From JANNMJ01 sp031426455 (GTDB taxonomy: Bacteria > Bacteroidota > Bacteroidia > Cytophagales > Hymenobacteraceae): a DNA stretch of 35,647 bases. Below are positions 25,314 to 32,383 of the stretch, in pieces. Both the position numbers and the translations under genes were made by a program. How positions within the stretch are numbered: the stretch's first letter is position 1; every line of letters starts with the position of its first letter. The DNA is taken from assembly GCA_031426455.1 (NCBI GenBank), contig JANPLI010000121.1:1-35647 (forward strand), written 5' to 3'. Under the pieces are notes generated by a model, which was given only the letters and a program-made list of their open reading frames with translations, was not told the origin of the DNA and ran no database searches.

Positions 25314-26096
25314 ATGAGCCAAATTAGAATCCTGATCGTCGAAGACGAGCGCCTGTACGGCGATTTGCTGTGCGAGTACCTGGAAACGCTCGGCTACGAG
25401 CCGCTCGGGCCGGCGCCCACGGCCGCGCAGGGGCTGGCGCTTTTCGACGCCCTCGAACCCGATCTGGTGCTGCTCGATATCGGGCTGCGCGGCGACGTGG
25501 ACGGCATCGGCCTGGCCACGCAGCTGCTGGCCCGTCGCCGGTTACCGCTCATCTTCATCACGGCCTTTACCGACCGCGCCACCTTCGAGCGGGCGCGGGC
25601 CGTGGGGCCGGTGGCCTTCATCACCAAGCCCTTCGACGCGCTGACCGTGCAGAACGCCGTGGAACTGGCGCTCTACAACTTCGGGGCGCCGCCGGCCGCG
25701 CCGGGGCAGCCGTTGCTCCCGCCGCCGCCGCCCGACGAGCGCCCCGACCTGCTGATTGCCGATGCCTTTTTCCTGCGCGACCGCCTGGGGCTGATCAAAG
25801 TGCTGCACCAGGAGGTGCTGTACGTCGAGGCGGGCAATAAACACGCGGTGCTGGTGCGCACCAACGGCCACCGCCACGCCCTGCGGATGGCGTTGCGCGA
25901 CATGGTCCGGCTCCTCGACGGCCGGCGCTTCGTGCAGGTGCACCGCTCGTTTGCCATTAATGTGGGGTACCTGGAAAGCGTCAACCCGGTCGATTTCACG
26001 CTCTGCGTCGGGGGGCAAACGCTGCCACTGGGGCGCTCCTATAAAGAAGAGCTGCTCCGCCGGCTGCACTTGCTGGAAGGCCCCGACCCGGCGTAG
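25314..26096 (+). CDS. LytTR-family response regulator
   Basis: A 260-residue response regulator. The ATG at 25314 is chosen because the receiver begins at once (MSQIRILIVEDE); the frame is open upstream but codes only low-complexity sequence there. Acidic residues Glu10/Asp11, phosphoacceptor Asp55 (LVLLDIGLRG) and lysine in AFITKPF are present. A proline-rich linker (LLPPPPPDE) leads to a LytTR DNA-binding domain (EVLYVEAGNKHAVLV ... FVQVHRSFAINVGYL ... LPLGRSYKEELLRRL). It has no intact kinase beside it, only the kinase remnant immediately upstream. Its partner may now be the kinase at 19161-21095, about 4 kb away. Its overall plan matches the regulator at 13010-13777. Confidence 0.9.
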   Translation: MSQIRILIVEDERLYGDLLCEYLETLGYEPLGPAPTAAQGLALFDALEPDLVLLDIGLRGDVDGIGLATQLLARRRLPLIFITAFTDRATFERARAVGPVAFITKPFDALTVQNAVELALYNFGAPPAAPGQPLLPPPPPDERPDLLIADAFFLRDRLGLIKVLHQEVLYVEAGNKHAVLVRTNGHRHALRMALRDMVRLLDGRRFVQVHRSFAINVGYLESVNPVDFTLCVGGQTLPLGRSYKEELLRRLHLLEGPDPA

Positions 26097-26135
26097 GCCC
26101 GGCCGTGCCGCCGCCGTCCGTGCCGCCCAAACCAA

Positions 26136-26168
26136 CGCCCCCGCCCGGACCTGTTCCGGGCGGGGGCG
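26136..26168. terminator. GC-rich hairpin between convergent genes
   Basis: A perfect 14-bp stem (CGCCCCCGCCCGGA with its complement) around a 5-base loop, between the regulator ending at 26096 and the XRE gene ending at 26256. The T run on either side is weak. The same stem arms recur at 32166-32198. Confidence 0.6.
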
Positions 26169-26255
26169 CTGATTTATTGGGTGATAGGTGGATGCCTCCG
26201 CGCGCGGTCTTCCGTCAGCCTCAGGCGCAGCGGGGGCCTTCCCAGGTGCGGGGCA

Positions 26256-26846
26256 CTACTGTTCAGGGGGCGCCACCAGGGCGGCTTCCAGGGCGGCTAC
26301 CTCGGCCAGCAGGCCGGCGCGGCGGGCGGCGCGCAGGGCGAGGGCGGGGTCGGGGCCTTGCGCCACCACGAAGCGCGCCTCGCGCACCAGCAAGCTCCAC
26401 TGGCTGTCTTGCAGGGCCGTTTGGGCCGGCGACAGGGGGTAGCGGGCGTTGGCGGCGGCCAGCGCGACGGGCACGGCCTCGGCGGCGGCCAAACGGCGGG
26501 CGGCGGGGGCGGGGCGGAGGGCGGCGCGGGCGGCGGGCGGCACCCCCAGGGCCAGGCGGCTCAGTTCGTGGCGGCAGACGGCCAGGCGGGCGTGCAGCGG
26601 GGCCAGGGCGGCGGGGGGGGGAGCCGGTGAGGTGGTGGTGGGTGGTGGGGTGGCGTCTTCAAGCCAGGTACTCAGGGCCATGAGGCGGGCGGCGGGGCCG
26701 GGGGGCATGGGGTAACGGCCGGCTTCGTCGCGGGCGATGGTGGTCTGGTGGCAGCCCAGCAGGCGGGCCAGGTCGCGCTGGCTCAGGCCGAAGTGGGCAC
26801 GCACCCCGCCAGGCAGGGTTCGGATACGGGGAGCAAAGTGGGGCAT
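26256..26846 (-). CDS. XRE-type helix-turn-helix regulator
   Basis: A 196-residue protein. The ATG at 26846 is preferred because TACCTTCG ends six bases upstream; a GTG at 26864 is possible. The N-terminus has a Cro/C1-type helix-turn-helix: LSQRDLARLLGCHQTTIARDE at about residues 22-42, followed by GRYPMPPGPAARL. A proline/threonine-rich linker follows, then an alanine-rich helical C-terminus of unknown function. It is divergent from the methyltransferase-nuclease gene at 27010. The 163 bases between the two starts are packed with repeats and palindromes, as expected if this protein controls both genes like a restriction-modification controller (inference). It is longer than classic controller proteins, which are about 80-100 residues. 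Confidence 0.75.
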   Translation of the reverse strand: MPHFAPRIRTLPGGVRAHFGLSQRDLARLLGCHQTTIARDEAGRYPMPPGPAARLMALSTWLEDATPPPTTTSPAPPPAALAPLHARLAVCRHELSRLALGVPPAARAALRPAPAARRLAAAEAVPVALAAANARYPLSPAQTALQDSQWSLLVREARFVVAQGPDPALALRAARRAGLLAEVAALEAALVAPPEQ

Positions 26847-26852
26847 ATGCTG

Positions 26853-26860
26853 CGAAGGTA
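26853..26860 (-). promoter_or_regulatory. near-leaderless -7 promoter box TACCTTCG of the XRE gene
   Basis: Minus-strand TACCTTCG is the same octamer as at 17344-17351 and ends six bases before the ATG at 26846. Confidence 0.45.
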
Positions 26861-26874
26861 GCACCGGGGAGGGT

Positions 26875-26966
26875 CGGTGACTGCCTCACCGGTTGCTGCA
26901 TCACCAGCCGTGATGCAGCCCCGGTGATGCAGCCGCCGACCCTGTCGGCGGCCCCATCGGGGCCGC
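26875..26966. promoter_or_regulatory. operator-like cluster between the XRE and methyltransferase genes
   Basis: CGGTGA-5-TCACCG (26875-26891) is a perfect inverted repeat. GCTGCATCACC (26895-26905), TGATGCAGC (26911-26919) and GGTGATGCAGC (26923-26933) are copies of one word in both orientations. Two further perfect palindromes follow: GCCGAC/GTCGGC (26935-26949) and GCGGCCCC/GGGGCCGC (26948-26966). The cluster lies between two divergent promoter boxes, as binding sites for an autoregulator would. Confidence 0.6.
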
Positions 26967-26975
26967 GCTATGCCC

Positions 26976-26983
26976 TACTTTCG
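26976..26983 (+). promoter_or_regulatory. -7 promoter box TACTTTCG of the methyltransferase-nuclease gene
   Basis: One-base variant of TAnnTTTG, 26 bases before the ATG at 27010 and nine bases after the last palindrome of the operator-like cluster. Confidence 0.45.
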
Positions 26984-27009
26984 CCCCGGCTCCCGCCTTT
27001 TCTGCTCCG

Positions 27010-28719
27010 ATGAACCAACTCCTGCTCGGCGACAACCTCGCCATCCTGCGCCAACTGCCCGAGGCCTCCGTCGATCTGGTGTACCTCGACCCGCCGTTCT
27101 TCTCCAACCGCACCTACGAGGTGATCTGGGGCGATGCCGGCGAGCGCCGCTCGTTCGAGGACCGCTGGAGCGGCGGCATGATGCAGTACATCGAGTGGCT
27201 CCGCGAACGGGTCGAAGAACTGCACCGCGTCCTCAAACCCACCGGCTCGCTCTTTCTGCACTGCGACTGGCACGCCGATGCGTACATCAAAATCCACATC
27301 CTGGATAGGATTTTCGGGCTGGATAACTTCCGCGCCGAAATCGTCTGGCAGCGCACCAACGCCCACTCCGACGCCAAAAAGAAACTGGCGGTGGTGAACG
27401 ACGCGATTTACTACTACGCCAAGTCGGAGAAGAGTACCTACCACCCGGTGTACGTCGATCATACCGACGATAACGTCGCCACCAACTACACCTACAATGA
27501 CCACGACGGACGTGGGCCTTATCGGCGCGATAATATGGCGAGTCCGAATCCGCGCGCCAATCTGACGTACGACTACAAAGGCTATCCGCCGCCGCCCAAA
27601 GGCTGGCGCTACTCGCGCGAGACGATGGAAAAGCTGGACGCCGAAGGCCGCGTCTATTTTCCGACGAATAAAGACGGCTCGCCGGCTCTCCATCAGCGGC
27701 TGCTGCTGAAGCGGTACCTGAACGAGCAGAAGGGGACGCTCATCCACAACATGTGGCTGGACCTGCCGCCCGTTCACCCCCGCTCGAACGAACTCATCGG
27801 CTACCCCACCCAAAAGCCCCTCGCCTTGCTGGACCGCATCATCCGGATGGCGAGCAACGAAGGCGACTTAATATTGGACCCCTTCGTGGGGGGCGGCACC
27901 ACGGTGGTGGCCGCCGAGCGGGCGCGGCGCCGCTGGGTGGGCATCGACCAGAGCGTGCAGGCCGTGAAAGTGACCGAAGGCCGCCTGCTGGCGGGGCGCG
28001 ACCTGTTCAGTAAGGACTTTGAAGTCCGCCTCCATACCTACGCCTACGAAGACCTGTTCAGCCAGGACCCTTTCCAGTTCGAAGACTGGCTGGTGCGCCA
28101 GTACGGCGGCACCCCCAACGCCAAGAAGCGCGGCGACCTGGGCCTCGACGGCCGCGCCCCCGACGGGGCGCCCGTGCAGGTGAAGCAGCAGGAAGGCGTG
28201 GGCCGCAACGTGGTCGATAACTTCCGCTCGGCCGCCGAGCGCGCCGACGCGGCCAAGTTTCAGGCCCGGCGGGCGGCCGGCCAGCCCGTGGGCTACATCC
28301 TGGCGTTCTCGTTCAATAAAGGCGCCGTGGAAGAAGCCGCCCGCCTGCGGGCCACCGACGGCGTGCGCATCGATCTGGTCAAAGTCGAAGACATCGTGCC
28401 CCTCGCCCGGCGCCCCCGCGTGGCCCTGCACGCCCAGGAGGCCGCCGGCCCCCAACCCAAAAAAGGCCGCAGCGTCTGCCTCACGGCCACCGCCGAAGAC
28501 GTGCCGGCGGGGGTGGGTTTTTACCAGTGGGACGTGCAGCACGACCCCGCCCAGGGCTTCCGCCCCACCGTGCTGCTCGACAAAGGGGGCGTCCTGACCC
28601 TGCCGCTGGCCCCCGGTTCGCACCGCATCGCGGTGAAGGTGGTCGATGCCGCGGGCCTGGAAGGCGTGGCCCTGCTCACGGTCCACGTCAACGGCGGCGT
28701 GCGTGCGGACGGCGCGTAG
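27010..28719 (+). CDS. fused adenine-type DNA methyltransferase / Mrr-like nuclease with PKD-like tail
   Basis: A 569-residue restriction-modification fusion. The N-terminal methyltransferase has the catalytic motif DPPF at residues 27-30 and the SAM-binding motif DPFVGGGTT at 290-298. This order (IV before I) is that of the beta class (N6_N4_Mtase family). The long stretch between them should hold target recognition. A second domain begins near residue 356 (FEDWLVRQYGG) and carries a Mrr-type nuclease core: Asp380 in GLDG, then Gln390-x-Lys392 in VQVKQQ, followed by VGRNVVDNF. The glutamine in place of glutamate is usual for Mrr_cat. A linker (VEDIVPLARRP) leads to about 80 residues resembling a PKD/Ig-like beta-sandwich (FYQWDVQHD ... 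GSHRIAVKVVDAAGLEG ... VHVNGG). One protein may thus both modify and cut DNA. The divergent XRE gene is its likely regulator. Target site unknown. Confidence 0.82.
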   Translation: MNQLLLGDNLAILRQLPEASVDLVYLDPPFFSNRTYEVIWGDAGERRSFEDRWSGGMMQYIEWLRERVEELHRVLKPTGSLFLHCDWHADAYIKIHILDRIFGLDNFRAEIVWQRTNAHSDAKKKLAVVNDAIYYYAKSEKSTYHPVYVDHTDDNVATNYTYNDHDGRGPYRRDNMASPNPRANLTYDYKGYPPPPKGWRYSRETMEKLDAEGRVYFPTNKDGSPALHQRLLLKRYLNEQKGTLIHNMWLDLPPVHPRSNELIGYPTQKPLALLDRIIRMASNEGDLILDPFVGGGTTVVAAERARRRWVGIDQSVQAVKVTEGRLLAGRDLFSKDFEVRLHTYAYEDLFSQDPFQFEDWLVRQYGGTPNAKKRGDLGLDGRAPDGAPVQVKQQEGVGRNVVDNFRSAAERADAAKFQARRAAGQPVGYILAFSFNKGAVEEAARLRATDGVRIDLVKVEDIVPLARRPRVALHAQEAAGPQPKKGRSVCLTATAEDVPAGVGFYQWDVQHDPAQGFRPTVLLDKGGVLTLPLAPGSHRIAVKVVDAAGLEGVALLTVHVNGGVRADGA

Positions 28720-28814
28720 GCGGCGGGGCAGGGTGGGGCGGGCGGTCGGCCGCATTCACCGCACTAAAACGGCCTTTCGCCCTTTTTTTTGGGCGGGGCC
28801 CCCGGCGCGGGCGG

Positions 28815-28822
28815 TTAATTTG
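28815..28822 (+). promoter_or_regulatory. -7 promoter box TTAATTTG of the first S74 protein
   Basis: TTAATTTG is a one-base variant of TAnnTTTG with a TTG about 23 bases upstream, 31 bases before the ATG at 28854. The whole region is repeated almost unchanged before the second paralog. Confidence 0.5.
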
Positions 28823-28853
28823 GGCTCCGTTCCATCTCCACCCATTTCGCCCG

Positions 28854-31800
28854 ATGCCGCACTTTTTTACTTTTCGCAGGGGAGCCGCTCTGCTCGTCCT
28901 GCTCCTGTTTGCCGCTGATATTCAGGCCCAGAAGGTGGGCATCGGCACCACCACCCCGGATTCGACCCTCACCGTGCAGGGCGGCGCGCGGTTCCGCTAC
29001 GGCGTCCAGGTGGGCGACTACGCGCTGCCCGCCCAAAAGGGCGCCCCCGGCGAACTGTTGCTCACCGACCCCGCCGGGGGCGCGCCGCTCCGCTGGTCCA
29101 CGGGCCTCAGTTTCGCGCCCGGCCTGGGCCTGACCACGGGCGTCAACCAGCCGCTGGCGCCGGTCACGGTGGGCACGGCGAATCTGGCCAGCTTTATCCC
29201 CTTCCTCGGGCTGTACACCGATATGCGCAGCGTGGCGCTGCTCCGGGCCGCCGACCTGACGGCGGCCGGGCTGACGGCCGGGCCGCTGCTGGGGCTGGAC
29301 CTGGAGGTCATCGTCAAAAGTTCGACCCAGCCCTACCGGAATTTTACGGTACAGCTCGGCGCCACGGCCCTGACCGCGCTGACGAACGGCCCCTTCCCGG
29401 CCGTCCCGCTCACCACCGTGTACAGCGGCGACTATACCACTGCCCTGGGCTGGAACAGCCTCCCCTTCAGCCAGCCCTTCGTCTGGGACGGCACCTCGAA
29501 CCTGTTGGTGCAGACGTGTTTCGACAACACCACCACCACCGCGTCCGACCAGATACGGGCGCGTACGACGTCCTACGTCGCTCAGCAGGTCATCGTCAGC
29601 AGCGGCAACAGCTTCGCGGGCTGCGCGGCGCCGAGTGCCAACTCCACGAGCCAAGTGCCGATCTGCCGGTTCACGCCCGGCTCGCGCGGCTACGTGCTGC
29701 CCGCCAGCAGCCCGCTGCCCGGCCAGGTGCTGGTGGGCGGGCCGGCTACCGGCACCGGGCCGGACCCCGCCGTCTGGACCAGCGCCCTGGCCTACACGCC
29801 CGGCGTGGGCCTGACCGTCGGCGACCCCGCGTCCGCTACGGCGGTGGTGGTGGGCACCCAGGACCAGACCCAGGCCGACCCCTTCGTGTCCGGCTCGTTC
29901 ACCGACGCCCGCTACCAGTACCTGCTGCGGGCCAGCGAACTGATCGCCGCCGGGGTGGCGCCCGGCCCGCTGACGAGCGTGGCCACGCAGCTCATCACCA
30001 AGAACACCACCGGCGCGTTCAGCAACGTGGTGGTGCGCATTGGGGCCACGGCGCTCACGGCCCTGGCCAGTGGCCCGTTCGTGGCGGCGCCCGCCACGGT
30101 GGTGTACACGGGTTCTTACACGACCGCCGTGGGCTGGAACGAGATTCCGTTCGCGCAACCCTTCGTCTGGGACGGCACCTCGAATCTGCTGCTGCAGTAC
30201 TGTTTCGACAATGCCGCCACCGTCGGGCCGTTCGATGTCGTGGCGCACCGCAGCACCAGTTATGGTTCGCAACTGCTGGAGGTGTCCACGACGGCCAGCA
30301 CCGTGGGGTGCGACCTGGCTGTCGGTTCCAGCCTCGCCCGCCTGCCGGTCTTCCGGTTTTCCAATAACCAGGTGCCCTACACGCTGCCCGCCGCCGGGGG
30401 CAAGCCGGATCAGGTGCTGACGCAAACCGCCGTCGGGCAGACCGCCTGGCGCGACCTGCCCTGGCGGCGCATCGGCCCCGGCCTGGCCGACCTCTACCGG
30501 CCCACCGGCCGGGTGGGCATCGGCACGGCCCCGACCCTGTTCAAGCTGGAAGTGGCCAGCACCGACTACTGGGCGCAGCGCCTGACCAGCTCCAATGCCG
30601 CCGGTACCTGGCTCAACCTGACCAATACCAGCGCCGGCGGCGGCGGCTTCCAGTTCATCAGCACTGGCGCCGCCAATGGCGAAGGCCCCAACAAGCTGCT
30701 GATTTACCCCGGCACCGACGGCGGCGTCCTGGGGGTGGGGTTGGCATTCGACGGCGCCACCCGTAATCTCGGCATCGGCGTATCGGCGCCCGCCCAGAAA
30801 CTGCACGTGCTGGGCGCCGGGCAGTTTGAAGCTGGAGCCGGCGCGCTCCGGCTGGTGGGCGCCGGCCCCGGCTCGCACGTGTACCAGGAGTGGTTCCCGG
30901 AGGGCATCGCCAACGGCCGTAAGGCGTGGCTGGGCTACGGTGCCAACGGTAATACGACCCTGACCCTGACCAACGAGTACCCCTCCGGCGCCCTGGAGCT
31001 GGCCACCAACAACACGACGCGGCTGCGGATTGCGGCGGATGGCGACGTGGGCATCGGTACGACCCCGACCGCGTTCCGGCTGGAAGTGGCCAGCACCGAC
31101 CTCACGGTGCAGCGCCTGACCAGTTCCAATACCGCGGGCACCTGGCTCAACCTGACCAATACCAGCACCGGCGGCGGCGGCTTCCAGTTCATCAGCACTG
31201 GCGCCGCCAACGGCGAAGGCCCCAATAAGCTGCTGATTTGCCCCGGCACGGGCGGCAGCGTCCTGCGGCCGGGGTTGGTGCTCGACGGCGCCACCGGTCT
31301 GGCCGAGTTCTTCGGCGGCGCTAACCTGACCAGTACCTATGCCTTTTTCGCCTTCAACGGCGCGAGCCCGGTGTCCGGCAATGCGATCAACCCGTCCAAC
31401 GTGAGCATCCGGGCCAGCGGCCGGGTGGTGGCCACGGAATTCAACGCCACCTCGGACCGGCGCCTCAAAACCATTGTCGGCCTGACCGATAACGCCGCTG
31501 ATCTGGCGCTGCTGAATCAATTGCGCATCACGGACTACCAAATGCGCGACCGGGCAACGTTCGGCGACCGGCGCTTCAAAAAAGTCATCGCCCAGGAAGT
31601 GGAAGCCGTGTTCCCGCAGGCCGTGCTGCGCCAGACGGGTTTCCTGCCCGATATCTACGCCGTGGCCGCTGGCGCGCGCGCCGAAGCCGATTCGCTGCTG
31701 ACGCTGACGTTGCCGGCCGCCCTGCCCGAAGGCGCGACGGTGGGCCAGCGCCTGAAACTGATCGGCCCGGCCGGCGAGGTAATCGGCACCGTGGCCCGCG

Positions 31801-32117
31801 CCGCCGGGGCGGGTGCCCGCACCCTAACGGTACGCAGTGCCCAGACCCTGGCCGCCACGCCCGCCGAAATCTTCGTCTTCGGCCTCGAACACCCGGATGT
31901 CCGTGCCGTGGACTACGAAGCCCTGTCGATGCTCAACGTCAGCGCCACCCAGGAGCTGGCCCGCAAAGTGGAGCTGCTCGAAAAGCAGAATGCCACGCTC
32001 CAGGCCCGCGCCACCCAGGCCGACGCCGACCACGCCTCGCTGCTGACGCTGCAAGCCCAACTGGCCCGGCTGCTCGGCGAGGCGACACCCGCCCCCACGG
32101 CGCAGGCCCGGAAGTAA
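28854..32117 (+). CDS. secreted modular protein with C-terminal Peptidase_S74 chaperone domain (copy A)
   Basis: A 1087-residue predicted exported protein. The ATG at 28854 opens a signal peptide (FFTFRRGAALLVLLLFAA, cleavage near DIQAQ); the frame is open further upstream but without a promoter. A VGIGTTTPDSTL motif, typical of S74-containing surface proteins, follows. Two copies of a beta-rich domain of about 170 residues lie at about 100-265 and 330-505; both contain NFTVQLGATALTAL-like and PFVWDGTSNLL motifs with paired cysteines. Two copies of a GTWLNLTNTS module lie near 557-630 and 733-806. The S74 domain starts at Ser867-Asp868 with Lys872 (SDRRLK), the probable self-cleavage dyad. 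A coiled coil ends the protein. S74 domains help trimeric fibres fold and then cut themselves off. No T9SS domain is seen. Promoter and gene are duplicated downstream. Confidence 0.82.
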   Translation: MPHFFTFRRGAALLVLLLFAADIQAQKVGIGTTTPDSTLTVQGGARFRYGVQVGDYALPAQKGAPGELLLTDPAGGAPLRWSTGLSFAPGLGLTTGVNQPLAPVTVGTANLASFIPFLGLYTDMRSVALLRAADLTAAGLTAGPLLGLDLEVIVKSSTQPYRNFTVQLGATALTALTNGPFPAVPLTTVYSGDYTTALGWNSLPFSQPFVWDGTSNLLVQTCFDNTTTTASDQIRARTTSYVAQQVIVSSGNSFAGCAAPSANSTSQVPICRFTPGSRGYVLPASSPLPGQVLVGGPATGTGPDPAVWTSALAYTPGVGLTVGDPASATAVVVGTQDQTQADPFVSGSFTDARYQYLLRASELIAAGVAPGPLTSVATQLITKNTTGAFSNVVVRIGATALTALASGPFVAAPATVVYTGSYTTAVGWNEIPFAQPFVWDGTSNLLLQYCFDNAATVGPFDVVAHRSTSYGSQLLEVSTTASTVGCDLAVGSSLARLPVFRFSNNQVPYTLPAAGGKPDQVLTQTAVGQTAWRDLPWRRIGPGLADLYRPTGRVGIGTAPTLFKLEVASTDYWAQRLTSSNAAGTWLNLTNTSAGGGGFQFISTGAANGEGPNKLLIYPGTDGGVLGVGLAFDGATRNLGIGVSAPAQKLHVLGAGQFEAGAGALRLVGAGPGSHVYQEWFPEGIANGRKAWLGYGANGNTTLTLTNEYPSGALELATNNTTRLRIAADGDVGIGTTPTAFRLEVASTDLTVQRLTSSNTAGTWLNLTNTSTGGGGFQFISTGAANGEGPNKLLICPGTGGSVLRPGLVLDGATGLAEFFGGANLTSTYAFFAFNGASPVSGNAINPSNVSIRASGRVVATEFNATSDRRLKTIVGLTDNAADLALLNQLRITDYQMRDRATFGDRRFKKVIAQEVEAVFPQAVLRQTGFLPDIYAVAAGARAEADSLLTLTLPAALPEGATVGQRLKLIGPAGEVIGTVARAAGAGARTLTVRSAQTLAATPAEIFVFGLEHPDVRAVDYEALSMLNVSATQELARKVELLEKQNATLQARATQADADHASLLTLQAQLARLLGEATPAPTAQARK

Positions 32118-32158
32118 CGTAACCGGCGGAACCCCTTCGGCCCACGGGCTGGATACCC

Positions 32159-32199
32159 AAAAAAGCGCCCCCGCCCGGAACGAGTCCGGGCGGGGGGGG
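32159..32199. terminator. hairpin terminator between the S74 paralogs
   Basis: Six As precede a GC stem of about 14 bp (one mismatch) around a 5-base loop, 50 bases after the stop of copy A. The left arm is identical to that at 26136-26149. A T run follows only on the minus strand, so termination of copy A is probable rather than certain. Confidence 0.5.
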
Positions 32200-32344
32200 T
32201 GGTTTATGGGGTCTAACGGCGGCGAGGCCGAAGGAGTGTGCCGCAGCGGAGCGTTAAGGTGGATGCGCGGGTGGCGGCCATTCGTTCACCGCACTAAAAG
32301 GGCATTTCGCCTTTTTTTTTGGGCGGGTGCCCCGGTGCGGGCGG

Positions 32345-32352
32345 TTAATTTG
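32345..32352 (+). promoter_or_regulatory. -7 promoter box TTAATTTG of the second S74 protein
   Basis: Same octamer and same 31-base distance to the start codon as for copy A; the leader between box and ATG is identical. Confidence 0.5.
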
Positions 32353-32383
32353 GGCTCCGTTCCATCTCCACCCATTTCGCCCG

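Noticed and set aside
28815..31541. 908-codon open frame antisense to S74 copy A (a similar 594-codon frame is antisense to copy B)
   Set aside because: Mirrors the GC-rich codons of the sense gene; no motifs or signal peptide, and it repeats in copy B only because the sense genes are paralogs.
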